A DNA stretch of 64,000 nucleotides, taken from positions 62,001 to 126,000 of the forward strand of contig JBFMBP010000037.1 in the NCBI GenBank assembly GCA_040755155.1. The letters run 5' to 3'. This stretch comes from Candidatus Omnitrophota bacterium (GTDB lineage Bacteria; Hinthialibacterota; Hinthialibacteria; Hinthialibacterales; Hinthialibacteraceae). The notes beneath the pieces were generated by a model. That model saw only the letters and a list, made by a program, of their open reading frames with translations, searched no databases and had not been told where the DNA came from. Each line of letters begins with the position of its first letter. Within the stretch, counting starts at the first letter, position 1. Position numbers and translations under genes: made by a program. Positions 54,865 to 62,954 of this stretch are shown here, piece after piece.

Positions 54865-54929
54865 TTTTTTCATGCCCCTCTTTGTAAGATCATAAGTTAA
54901 AGCGAACTATCCATCGAACAGGAAATCCA

Positions 54930-56279
54930 ATGAACGCGCCATTCCATCCCGAAGAACTGCAACGCCCCTTGAATATGGGATATTTCGAGGGGGTGAATAT
55001 ACCCGATTACGACAAAATACTGAATTGCGTGCGGTGCGGCATGTGCCTTCCCCACTGCCCCACTTACACCGAAATGAAAATCGAGCGCGCCTCGCCTCGG
55101 GGCCGCGCCGCCCTGGTCCGCGCCGTGGCCGACGGCAAGCTGGAACTCAGCCCCAACTTCGCCAATCAGATGTTTCTCTGCTTGGATTGCCGCGCCTGCG
55201 AAACCGCCTGTCCTTCCGGCGTACGCATCGGCTACCTGATCGAGTCGGCCCGTTCCCAGGCGGAGCAGAATCTGCGCCGCAATCCGATAACCAAACTGTT
55301 TCGCCACTTTCTTTTCGGCTGGCTCTTCATGCGCCATTGGCGGCTGGAATGGGCGGCTTTTCCATTGCGGCTCTATCAAAAAAGTGGATTGCGAGCCTTT
55401 TTGCGCCGTATTGGCATATTCAAACTTTTACCCAGCCGCCTGCGCATGATGGAAGCTTTGACGCCGGACGGATTGACTGCGCCGTTCCGCAAAACCCTGC
55501 CGGATATGGTTCCCGCCCAAGGGGAAGAGAAAGCGCGGGTGGGCTATTTTCTCGGCTGTATGATGAGCCTTCTTTTCAATAAAACCACCACCGCCACCAT
55601 CAAAGTTCTCACGCGCAGCGGTTGCGCCGTCTTGACGCCGAAAGCCATCCGCTGCTGCGGCGCGCCTTCGATGTCGGAAGGCTTCAAGCACAAAGCCTTC
55701 AAGATGATGAAATTCAATATCGATCTTTTCGCAACGCTGAACGTCGATTATATCGTCACCGACTGCGCCGCCTGCGCCGCCGCCTTGAAGGAATACGAAG
55801 AGATTTTCGAAGATGACGAAGAATACAAGGAAAAATCGAAAACTTTTAGCAAAAAAGTGCGTGAAATCACGGAATTCCTCGCCGCCTGGCCCCACTACGC
55901 CGGTTCAACCTCGTCCCAACCCAACCGCAAGGTTATTTATGACGAACCTTGCCACCTCTGCCACGCCCAACAGGTTTGGGAGCAACCCAAAAAACTTATC
56001 CGCGAAACGCCGGGCGTAGAACTGTTGAAACTGCCGGAATCGGAGTGGTGCTGCGGCAGCGCCGGTTTATACAACATCACCCATCACGGCATGGCGATGA
56101 AGATTCTGGACCGCAAGATGAATAACATCGAAAAAACCGGCGCCGATCTTCTCGTTACCGCCAATCCCGGCTGCCTGCTGCAACTTGGCTACGGCGTCCG
56201 CGAACGCGGCTTGAAGATGGAAGTCAAACACGTGATCGAGCTTCTCGAAGGCGGAAACGGCGAAGCGGAAAAACAATGA
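54930..56279 (+). CDS. glcF: Glycolate oxidase iron-sulfur subunit (GlcF-like)
   Basis: 449 residues. Two 4Fe-4S motifs: CVRCGMCLPHCPTY (about 32-45) and CLDCRACETACPSGV (about 83-97), each CxxCxxCxxxCP. Two CCG domains follow, with RCCGAPSMSEGFKHK (about 247) and WCCGSAGLYN (about 374). The SPRGRAALVRAVADG stretch between the clusters matches GlcF. It passes electrons from a flavin partner to the membrane during glycolate or similar 2-hydroxyacid oxidation. The flavoprotein subunits (GlcD/GlcE) are not in the window, so a related Fe-S partner role stays open. The stop codon lies in an ATGATGA simple repeat. Confidence 0.88.
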   Translation: MNAPFHPEELQRPLNMGYFEGVNIPDYDKILNCVRCGMCLPHCPTYTEMKIERASPRGRAALVRAVADGKLELSPNFANQMFLCLDCRACETACPSGVRIGYLIESARSQAEQNLRRNPITKLFRHFLFGWLFMRHWRLEWAAFPLRLYQKSGLRAFLRRIGIFKLLPSRLRMMEALTPDGLTAPFRKTLPDMVPAQGEEKARVGYFLGCMMSLLFNKTTTATIKVLTRSGCAVLTPKAIRCCGAPSMSEGFKHKAFKMMKFNIDLFATLNVDYIVTDCAACAAALKEYEEIFEDDEEYKEKSKTFSKKVREITEFLAAWPHYAGSTSSQPNRKVIYDEPCHLCHAQQVWEQPKKLIRETPGVELLKLPESEWCCGSAGLYNITHHGMAMKILDRKMNNIEKTGADLLVTANPGCLLQLGYGVRERGLKMEVKHVIELLEGGNGEAEKQ

Positions 56280-56383
56280 TGAATGATGAATGATGAATCA
56301 TATAGAGTGAGATAAAAGCGAAGCGTAGCCACCAACGTCTCCCAGTCTCCCAGTCTCCCAGTCTCCCAGTTCACCAGTCTCCC
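56274..56383. repeat. Simple repeats after glcF
   Basis: ATGATGAATGATGAATGATG (56276 onward) and, at 56338-56383, about six copies of the 8-mer TCTCCCAG (one diverged). The second block ends directly at the 3' end of the minus-strand PPIase gene. Confidence 0.75.
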
Positions 56384-56385
56384 TA

Positions 56386-57600
56386 TCACGCGCCGGGGGA
56401 TATCGTATCCATTTTGACCAGATAACGAAAATGAATACGCTCCAACAGGCTTTTGGCTGTGTGGTGGGGCGAGTCTTGGAATTGTTTCATTTCAATGCGG
56501 AACAAGAGGTCCGCATGGCGATAGCGGGCGAAGGCGTTCGTCTTGCGCACGACATCGACATTCTTGTCCCATTCTCTGGCATAAGCCGCTTGCAGCAACG
56601 CTTTGCGGTAATCCTCGTTGGAAACGGATTCGGGAGAGGAGCCGTCCACATTCCGCAACGCCGGCGATAAGCCTTCGCTCGAAAGACCGAGAAGCTTGAA
56701 ACGATGGACTTTTCGTTTATCCTCTACCAGTTTTTCGCGAATCGCCTCTTTGCATTCGTCAAAGGGAATCAATCCCTCCGGTTCCTCATCCAACGCTTGG
56801 ATGAAATGAAGCGATTCTCCCACGCGGATGGGACCAGTAACTTCTCCGATCTCCAAGGACCAGAGAGCGCGGTCGAACGCTTCATGAAACGCCCCTTTCG
56901 CGTGCCATCCCAAGATTCCGCCTTTGTCGACGCTCTCGGATCGCGATTCCTGACGGATCAAATCGAAAAAATCCTCTCCGCTTTCCAAGCGGGTGAGAAT
57001 ATTGCGGGGCGTTGTTTTGGAGGGATCCGACGGATCGGGAGGATCGTCGTTTTCGATCATGAGGTGACGGGTCAACCGCTTGCCATCCCGGCGAAAATCG
57101 TCGGGATGGGCGACGTAATAGGCTAGAATTTCTTTTTGAGGAACATCGGGAGTAATTTTAGCCAAATCCTGCTCCATACATTCCATCATCAATGTATGGC
57201 GATATTCCTCTACCTCCTTGCCGTCGTCATTCATGCTATTCGCCAACCAACGCAAATTCAAATAGCGGATTAAGGAGATATGCTGGACGATGCGGCCGAT
57301 TAAAAACTGGCCGGTCGGCGATTGAAGCCAAACCGGATCTTCCCGATCCAATCCATTTACGTCTTCCGGAGTCAGTTCCAGAGCGGTTAAGATGGGGCTT
57401 TCGTAGAGGGGGGGCGTGAGAAAATACAGCTGGATATCCTCCTTGGCGACCATCCCCCCATCGAACAGGGCGACAACGCCCGACTGAGAAAGCCGTTTCA
57501 TGAAGGCGTCGCGGCTCGCACGGTAATAGGCCGTATAGATAAGACCGAAAAAAATGGGCGTGAAAAAAAACAGAATGGCCCACCGCGTTTTGACAGACAT
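56386..57600 (-). CDS. Membrane-anchored parvulin-type peptidyl-prolyl isomerase
   Basis: 404 residues from the ATG at 57600; a TTG 27 codons earlier is possible. One N-terminal membrane segment (WAILFFFTPIFFGLIYTAYY). An N-terminal SurA-N-like helical part (ISLIRYLNLRWLA) is followed by a PpiC/rotamase domain about 180-300: KRLTRHLMIENDD, DFFDLIRQESRSESVDKGGILGW, FDRALWSLEIGEVTGPIRVGESLHFIQALD. The order and the DKGGxLGW and IGEVTGPI blocks are those of parvulins in periplasmic folding (PrsA/SurA/PpiD). It is likely tethered to the inner membrane and assists exported proteins. Confidence 0.85.
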   Translation of the reverse strand: MSVKTRWAILFFFTPIFFGLIYTAYYRASRDAFMKRLSQSGVVALFDGGMVAKEDIQLYFLTPPLYESPILTALELTPEDVNGLDREDPVWLQSPTGQFLIGRIVQHISLIRYLNLRWLANSMNDDGKEVEEYRHTLMMECMEQDLAKITPDVPQKEILAYYVAHPDDFRRDGKRLTRHLMIENDDPPDPSDPSKTTPRNILTRLESGEDFFDLIRQESRSESVDKGGILGWHAKGAFHEAFDRALWSLEIGEVTGPIRVGESLHFIQALDEEPEGLIPFDECKEAIREKLVEDKRKVHRFKLLGLSSEGLSPALRNVDGSSPESVSNEDYRKALLQAAYAREWDKNVDVVRKTNAFARYRHADLLFRIEMKQFQDSPHHTAKSLLERIHFRYLVKMDTISPGA

Positions 57601-57778
57601 ACCTTTCGCCTCTGCGATCGCCGTTTGGACGAATTCGGCGCCTGAGCAACGGCCGCCCCTGTAAAATCGGCGCCATTCCAAACTTCTTTAATTTAATCGA
57701 TTCGCGCCTTGCGGGATAGGAATAGACGTTAAGTACGAACGAGGAAAGGTAAAAATCATTCGAGATAAGGGATTCGTT

Positions 57779-58453
57779 TTATCCGCAGATGATGGCGGGA
57801 GCCATGCGGGTCAAAACGCCGACGAATTCATGCGGCGTTATCGCCTGCCGCAACAAATCCAGCGTGAAAGGCTCCCGGACAATGGAATTGACGGCGCTCA
57901 ACAATTTTAAATGAAGCCGGTTTCTAGGCGAACAAAGCATAAATACGAGATCGACCGGCAGGCCGTCTACGGCTTGGAAATCGACCGCCTGCTTTAGCCG
58001 CGCGGCAACAACGAGGGGAACGCGAAAAAGATCGTTGATGGGATGCCAGGCATGGGGAAGCGCCACGCCGCGCCCAACGCCGGTCGTCGACATTTTTTCT
58101 CGCTCTAGCAGGGCGTTATAAAAAATGTCCCGTTGCAGCAAATGGCCTTCGTCCGCTAAGTGATCGGCCATCTTCCGCAAGGCGTCGGCGGCGGACGCCG
58201 CATTCAAATCCAATAATACCCGGCTTGGGGAAAAGACCTGAAATTCTTCCTCCAATTCCCAGGCATTTTCCATGCCGCCATTCGCATCCACGCCCCCATT
58301 CAATACCCACTTTTCCAAGTGGATGGGATGAAACCGCCACTGGTTGCCGATCTTCGTAGCGGGTATTTTGTCGTTTTGTATCATCCGTAGAATCGTGCGT
58401 TGATTGACCTGCAGAAGATCGCCGACTTCTTTTATCGTTAATAGCTTTTGCAC
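57779..58453 (-). CDS. HTH (excisionase-type)-PTS EIIA fusion regulator
   Basis: 224 residues from GTG at 58453 (GGGGG nine bases upstream; TTG at 58468 also possible). N-terminal MerR/excisionase-like domain: LLTIKEVGDLLQVNQRTILR and IPATKIGNQWRFHPIHLEKW. Then a fructose/nitrogen-type EIIA domain with RVLLDLNAASAADALRKMAD and GVGRGVALPHAWHP, where His of LPHAW is the phosphorylation site. No EI, HPr or permease genes are near. It may be a regulator whose DNA binding responds to phosphorylation, as proposed for similar fusions in planctomycetes and relatives. Confidence 0.85.
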   Translation of the reverse strand: MQKLLTIKEVGDLLQVNQRTILRMIQNDKIPATKIGNQWRFHPIHLEKWVLNGGVDANGGMENAWELEEEFQVFSPSRVLLDLNAASAADALRKMADHLADEGHLLQRDIFYNALLEREKMSTTGVGRGVALPHAWHPINDLFRVPLVVAARLKQAVDFQAVDGLPVDLVFMLCSPRNRLHLKLLSAVNSIVREPFTLDLLRQAITPHEFVGVLTRMAPAIICG

Positions 58454-58680
58454 GAGAAACGCCCCCAAAAAATAAAACCGAACGCCATGAAATATTTCTC
58501 ACGGCTTTCGGAACTCGTTCTAATCGAATAATAATTTACTTTCGCCAACGCCACCTAAGAGTCGCTTCTGGCTACGCTTCGCTTTGAGCCTACCCTACGG
58601 TTCTAACCGGCTCTCGTTCGCATCCAGCGAATGGGATGCTCCAATCAAAAACTTTTCAAAAGACTCATAAATAGATTACT
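58454..58680. other. Repeat-like spacer
   Basis: Contains GGCTACGCTTCGCTTTGAGC and CTACCCTACGG, a degraded relative of the CTACGATTT repeat family at 12558 and 46098. No gene. It leads into the promoter at 58688. Confidence 0.4.
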
Positions 58681-58687
58681 ATTAAAC

Positions 58688-58716
58688 TTGCTTTCGCTGT
58701 CCAACACGATTATAAT
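58688..58716 (+). promoter_or_regulatory. Sigma-70-type promoter of the 78-residue gene
   Basis: -35 TTGCTT (58688-58693), 17-base spacer, perfect -10 TATAAT (58711-58716). It would give a leader of about 90 bases before the ATG at 58814. Not tested for other sigma factors. Confidence 0.65.
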
Positions 58717-58813
58717 TATACCTAGTTGTCATTCATTGTCAATTCTTGTTCTACGGAGATTAAGGAAGCGCCTCAAATATACGGCAATAGAAATAGGCCA
58801 GAGGAGACGATAA

Positions 58814-59050
58814 ATGCTCGATTTCAACAGAAAGATAGAATTTCACGTTGGGGATTCCGTGCTGCTGGACGGTTGGGAAGAAACAAAAGGATTGATCGAA
58901 TCGATTCGCGTGATTTCCGATGCGAAACTGGTAGAAGAGTATATCGGCGCTCCATCGGATATCGTCGTAACAGTGAGGATGAAAGACGCCATCGTCAACA
59001 AACGGGGTTACGATGTCGTTCTCGTCAATTCGTCCGACCTGTACAGATAA
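58814..59050 (+). CDS. Small conserved-looking protein of 78 residues, unknown
   Basis: Starts MLDFNRKIEFHVGDSVLLDG and ends VVLVNSSDLYR. Alternating hydrophobic residues (FHVGDSVLL, DIVVTVRM, YDVVLV) suggest a small SH3-like barrel; HVGDSVLLDGWEETKGLIESI looks like a KOW/SH3-type opening. AGAGGAGA gives a strong ribosome-binding site, a near-consensus promoter lies upstream and a terminator downstream, so it is likely well expressed as a single gene. No family recognised. Confidence 0.7.
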   Translation: MLDFNRKIEFHVGDSVLLDGWEETKGLIESIRVISDAKLVEEYIGAPSDIVVTVRMKDAIVNKRGYDVVLVNSSDLYR

Positions 59051-59232
59051 TTAATAATGCCAAGATCGCTCCACTCCTTATGAGCCGATCGATAGAAAAC
59101 ATGATATATCTATAGAACGATCGATATACTGATCGATAATATATTTTTTTTGGGCGAAGAAAGAAATCGTTTTTTCTCGAATAGAATTTTAGCGGCGCTT
59201 CGTATAGAAGACTAACAATCCCCAAAAATATT

Positions 59233-59257
59233 AAGGGAGAGAATCGATCTCTCCCTT
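59233..59257. terminator. Two-way terminator
   Basis: AAGGGAGAGA and TCTCTCCCTT, perfect 10-bp stem with a 5-base loop. Plus strand is followed by CTTTTCG; minus strand by AATATTTTTGG. It sits between the plus-strand 78-residue gene and the minus-strand aldo/keto reductase gene. Confidence 0.82.
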
Positions 59258-59285
59258 CTTTTCGATTGCTCTATCCATCCAACCA

Positions 59286-60290
59286 TTATCCAATAATTTC
59301 CCGCAGGGGAGGCAGCGCCTCTTTCCAAGGATTGCGGCGCCAAGCGAAACGTTTCAATTCGCGCATTTGATTGGAACTCAACCGCTTTCCATCCGAGGGC
59401 GCCGTATTCAACTCGGCTTGCCGGAGGTTGCGGATGCCGGGGATAACTACATCCGCCTCATCATGACTCAATACCCATCTCATAGCGAGTTCGGCCAATG
59501 GCATTCCGGGCAAGTTGCGTTGCGCCCATTCCCTAATCGCTTCCACCCTCTCTACCGTCGCATGCAGATTGCCGCCGCTAAAATAGATCGAGCGAAAATC
59601 GTCTACGGCGAACGTTTCATCCCCTTTATACTTGCCGGTCAGGGAACCTTCGTCGAAGGGAACGCGGACGATGGTTCCGATATCGTACTGTTTGCAAACC
59701 GGAAACAGCGTTTCGCGGGGATGCTGTTCGAAGAGATTGAAGATGAGTTGCAGGGAATCGATCGTTCCGGTTTGAAGCGCGCCGATGACGCATTCGGGAA
59801 ACGATTCCGTCGTGGAAACGCCATAGGCGCGGATTTTGCCGTCCTTCTTCAGTTTCTCGCCCGCTTCGAATATCTCATCCGCCGTATTCCAGGTTTCGCA
59901 CCAGGTATGCAGTTGATAGATGTCCAGACAATCCGTCTGAAGATTCTTCAAACTGGTTTCCACTCCCGCAACGATATAGGACGCAGGAAAAGCCTTTTCG
60001 TGAGGCGTCCATGAGGGAGGATTCCATAATAAGTTCTTGGGAGGAAGTTTCGTAGCGACGTAGATGCGCTCCCGCCGTTCTTTCAGAACTTTGGCGATAA
60101 TGCGCTCGCTGCGCCCCTCGCCGTAGGCTTGCGCCGTATCGATGAAATTGCCGCCTAAGTCGATATATTTCTGCAAAGCGGCCAACGAATCGGAATCGCT
60201 TTGATCACCCCACATGCCTCCGATCGCCCAGGCGCCGAAGCCAATCTCCGATAGTTCCCAGCCCATGCGTCCAAAACGGCGCGACTTCAT
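59286..60290 (-). CDS. Aldo/keto reductase
   Basis: 334 residues from the ATG at 60290 (GGAGGAAATT directly before; a longer frame to 60344 lacks such a site). NADPH-dependent oxidoreductase with a TIM barrel. Seen: SEIGFGAWAIGG, GGNFIDTAQAYGEGRSERI (catalytic Asp and Tyr), VATKLPP with the catalytic Lys, CLDIYQLHTW with the His, and RWVLSHDEADVVIPGIRNLRQAELN for cofactor binding. Broad family; substrate cannot be named. Confidence 0.92.
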   Translation of the reverse strand: MKSRRFGRMGWELSEIGFGAWAIGGMWGDQSDSDSLAALQKYIDLGGNFIDTAQAYGEGRSERIIAKVLKERRERIYVATKLPPKNLLWNPPSWTPHEKAFPASYIVAGVETSLKNLQTDCLDIYQLHTWCETWNTADEIFEAGEKLKKDGKIRAYGVSTTESFPECVIGALQTGTIDSLQLIFNLFEQHPRETLFPVCKQYDIGTIVRVPFDEGSLTGKYKGDETFAVDDFRSIYFSGGNLHATVERVEAIREWAQRNLPGMPLAELAMRWVLSHDEADVVIPGIRNLRQAELNTAPSDGKRLSSNQMRELKRFAWRRNPWKEALPPLREIIG

Positions 60291-60371
60291 AATTTCCTCC
60301 AGATTTTGATCTTCATCGATGAAGCAACCGGCAATCGCTCCCAAAACAAAGTCGGGTGAGGCGGCGCGGAT

Positions 60372-60956
60372 TCAATTCTTTGGCTGCTCTTTGCCGGTAG
60401 CTTCGTTTTTGGACGAATCGGTAGAACCGGCATCGATCGCCTCGCTGGCGGACAGCGATTCCGCTACGGCGGAGAGCGTGGCGTTATTGATGGCGCCCGC
60501 GGCGGTAAGCGAATCTTTTTTCTCCGCTTCCGCGAATTTCGTCCGATCGACGAGGACGTCGCGCCGAATCCATCCTTCCAAATTTCCCCAACAAGCAATT
60601 TTTACCCATTCGCTGTCGGCGGGGGATTCCAGGATTTTGATTTCCAAACCATTACAAAGATTTTCCAAACGATCGGCGTCGTCCAGTGGACGGCTGCGCA
60701 GAGGAGTTTTTCTTCCTATCAGAACCTTTCCCGCCGCCGTGACTTCCATCACGTCGCGGGCGTAATATTGGAAAAGACGCTTGTCCGGCGTCAAGATCGT
60801 TACTACAATTCGGTCGAATTCCCGAACGATCGCCCGTCCTTCTCTTGGACCATATTTTGTAATAACTACAGCCGCGCCGCCTGAAGACGGCTGCAAAGCG
60901 GGGAGAAGGAAAAAGACCATAAAAAGAATAAAAACGGTTTTTATTTTTGCATTCAT
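60372..60956 (-). CDS. Exported SH3-like domain protein
   Basis: 194 residues from the ATG at 60956 (GAGG nine bases before; ATGs at 60971 and 61013 also exist). Signal peptide MNAKIKTVFILFMVFFLLPA. Residues about 25-75 are beta-rich (VVITKYGPREGRAIVREFD). A bacterial SH3-like block follows (about 85-130): LIGRKTPLRSRPLDDADRLE with KILESPADSEWVKIACWGNLEGWIRRDVL. The C-terminus is Ser/Ala/Glu-rich and disordered. Such domains bind peptidoglycan or proteins in the periplasm. Divergent from the small lipoprotein gene at 60994, so both may share control signals in the 37-base space. Confidence 0.7.
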   Translation of the reverse strand: MNAKIKTVFILFMVFFLLPALQPSSGGAAVVITKYGPREGRAIVREFDRIVVTILTPDKRLFQYYARDVMEVTAAGKVLIGRKTPLRSRPLDDADRLENLCNGLEIKILESPADSEWVKIACWGNLEGWIRRDVLVDRTKFAEAEKKDSLTAAGAINNATLSAVAESLSASEAIDAGSTDSSKNEATGKEQPKN

Positions 60957-60993
60957 CGCATCGATCCTCATGTGGGGATGGTAACCAGGGTTC

Positions 60994-61221
60994 ATGTTTT
61001 TTTCAACGTCCAAAAGGCCTATAAAGTATCGCTTGCGCCGTTCCGCTTGGCTAGTTCTTCTGATCCTGAGCTTCTTTTACGCTTCCTGCGCCCAGGCTCC
61101 GCGCCGCGAGCCGCCAACGCCTCCAGCGCAAGCCGCAACAAGCGAAAAACCGGCGGCGGAGGACAAGCAGCCGGATAAGAAGCCAGCGCTGAAGGATTTG
61201 AAGGGCTACTTGCTGCCGTAA
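60994..61221 (+). CDS. Small lipoprotein
   Basis: 75 residues. Basic N-terminus, hydrophobic WLVLLILSFFYASCAQ with a lipobox ending in Cys 32, then a Pro/Ala/Lys-rich tail (REPPTPPAQAATSEKPAAED) ending LKDLKGYLLP. AGGG precedes the ATG. Too short to assign; it looks like a small periplasmic or outer-membrane-tethered peptide. It lies 77 bases upstream of the ThyX-like gene. Confidence 0.6.
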   Translation: MFFSTSKRPIKYRLRRSAWLVLLILSFFYASCAQAPRREPPTPPAQAATSEKPAAEDKQPDKKPALKDLKGYLLP

Positions 61222-61298
61222 GGAGAACTGGCGGGGATCGCTTCGTTTGATCTACCCTACAAAGGTTGTGAATTGATTAAAAGGAAAAGGGTTGAGGC

Positions 61299-62843
61299 AT
61301 GAAAGCGCGTTTTTTATCTCCAGAACCCGTGGTGGAGTTAGTCAAGCGCTTCGATGGGGCTTATGAAAATTTTCTGGCCGCCGCGAGAACCTGCTATTCC
61401 TCCAAGGGCATTGTTTCCGAACAAGATATCGGCGACCGTTGGGATTTTCTCGCCCAAAGCCTCTACCGCGCCGGGCATCATACCACCTTGCAGCACGCCC
61501 ATTATCAATTCGCCCTCGATCGCGTCTCGCGCCATTTTCTGTGGTCGTTCCTCCACTCCCATCCTTTTTACAACTCGGAACAAGCAAGCCAACGCTACGT
61601 GGAGGTCAAATCCGGCTGCGCCGCCATACCGCCGTTGAGCGGCCAGGCGCTTTCCCTTTACGAAGAGACTATCGCCTTTCAGATGGATCGCTACCGTTCG
61701 CTGACGGCGCGGCTCATGCCGTTGGCGGAGGAGCAATACGTCCGGCGTTTTCCCAAGCGTCCTCTCGATAAAGCGAGATTCCGCGGCGATGTCAAGAAAA
61801 AAGCCCAGGAAATCGCCCGCTACGTTCTTCCCGTCGCTACGTTTTCCTATCTCTATCACACGATCAGCGCCGTTACGCTTATGCGCTATTGGCGGCTCTG
61901 CCAGCAGCAAGACGCCCCGCTGGAACAGCGCATCGTCGCCGAGAAGATGATTCAAGCCCTCTTGAAAGCCGAACCCAAGTTTGAAGCCATCCTGGAAGAA
62001 CCGCTGGAGCCGGAGACGCTTCCCGAATGGGATTGTCTTCGCAACGGCGCCGGCGCGGGATTCGCCGCCCAATTCATCGCCGAATTCGACGCCAGCCTCG
62101 AAGGCCGCGTCTCCAAACTAGTAGATTGCAAACCAAAAAACGAAGCCTTGCTGGCCGATTCCGTGCGCGAGGTTCTAGGCCGCCCCCGCCAAACGATGTC
62201 CGATGAAGAAGCCATCGGCGTGGCCCTCGATCCCGAACGCAACCGCCTGCTGGGTGAGTCGCTCAACCTGACCACAATGGCAAAATTGACGCGCTGCCTG
62301 TTTCATCCGTCCTATACGTTCCGCAAAAAAATCAGCCATACGGCGGATTCTCAGGATCAGCGCCACCGCATGACGCCCGCCTCCCGCCCCATCCTCGCCG
62401 CGCATCTGACCGGCGATCCCGACTTCATCACGCCGGAACTAATCAAGATGGACGACGGCGTACTCTACGAATACGCCGAGACGATGGAACGGACATGGGA
62501 CGCCATCCGCCAATTGCAGCGATGGGGAGTCGAGGACGAATTCGTTCAATACCTTCTGCCCAACGCCGCCGCCGTACGCTTTACGGAATCGGCCGATCTG
62601 CTCAACCTGCGCCACAAACTCGCCATGCGATTGTGCTATAACGCCCAGGAAGAAATCTGGCGGGCCTCGCTGGACGAAGCGCGGCAAATTTGCCAGACCA
62701 ATCCCCTAATTGGAAAATACCTATTACCCCCTTGTTCGCTGCGGCTGCTGTCCAACCAAAAACCGATCTGCCCCGAAGGCGAACGGTTTTGCGGGGAGAA
62801 GGTTTGGACATACGAATTGGACGATTATGATAGGATTATTTAA
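61299..62843 (+). CDS. Tandem ThyX-like (FAD-dependent thymidylate synthase family) protein
   Basis: 514 residues, about twice a normal ThyX (210-260). First half: FLAAARTCYSSKG, AGHHTTLQHAHYQFALDRVS and NSEQASQRYVEVK, which correspond to the ThyX substrate and flavin regions; the RHRxxSxNxxSxRY motif is degraded to SHPFYNSEQASQRY. Second half: TMAKLTRCLFHPSYTFRKKI, DQRHRMTPASRP (part of the motif retained) and SADLLNLRHKLAMRLCYNAQEEIW, the C-terminal R-RxC--AQ-EI block. Members of this long form exist in other bacteria, but I do not know a tested function. Either half may be catalytic, or they may form one composite site. Confidence 0.8.
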   Translation: MKARFLSPEPVVELVKRFDGAYENFLAAARTCYSSKGIVSEQDIGDRWDFLAQSLYRAGHHTTLQHAHYQFALDRVSRHFLWSFLHSHPFYNSEQASQRYVEVKSGCAAIPPLSGQALSLYEETIAFQMDRYRSLTARLMPLAEEQYVRRFPKRPLDKARFRGDVKKKAQEIARYVLPVATFSYLYHTISAVTLMRYWRLCQQQDAPLEQRIVAEKMIQALLKAEPKFEAILEEPLEPETLPEWDCLRNGAGAGFAAQFIAEFDASLEGRVSKLVDCKPKNEALLADSVREVLGRPRQTMSDEEAIGVALDPERNRLLGESLNLTTMAKLTRCLFHPSYTFRKKISHTADSQDQRHRMTPASRPILAAHLTGDPDFITPELIKMDDGVLYEYAETMERTWDAIRQLQRWGVEDEFVQYLLPNAAAVRFTESADLLNLRHKLAMRLCYNAQEEIWRASLDEARQICQTNPLIGKYLLPPCSLRLLSNQKPICPEGERFCGEKVWTYELDDYDRII

Positions 62844-62856
62844 TCAATATGGCCGC

Positions 62857-62923
62857 CTGGGAGCGCGGACGTCCCGGCCGCCAATGGGAAAAACATTGCG
62901 GGCGAAGACGCCCGCGTTCCCAG
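62857..62923. repeat. Dispersed-type palindrome before the MATE gene
   Basis: CTGGGAGCGCGGACGTC (62857-62873) and GACGCCCGCGTTCCCAG (62907-62923), 15 of 17 complementary, with inner GC-rich pairs. It could end the ThyX-like transcript. No T-run. Confidence 0.65.
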
Positions 62924-62954
62924 ATCCGCAATATGAGTTGATGATAGAGATATT

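Noticed and set aside
57236-57676. Minus-strand frame starting with ATG near 57676
   Set aside because: It is in another frame of the PPIase gene; the PPIase frame has clear rotamase motifs.
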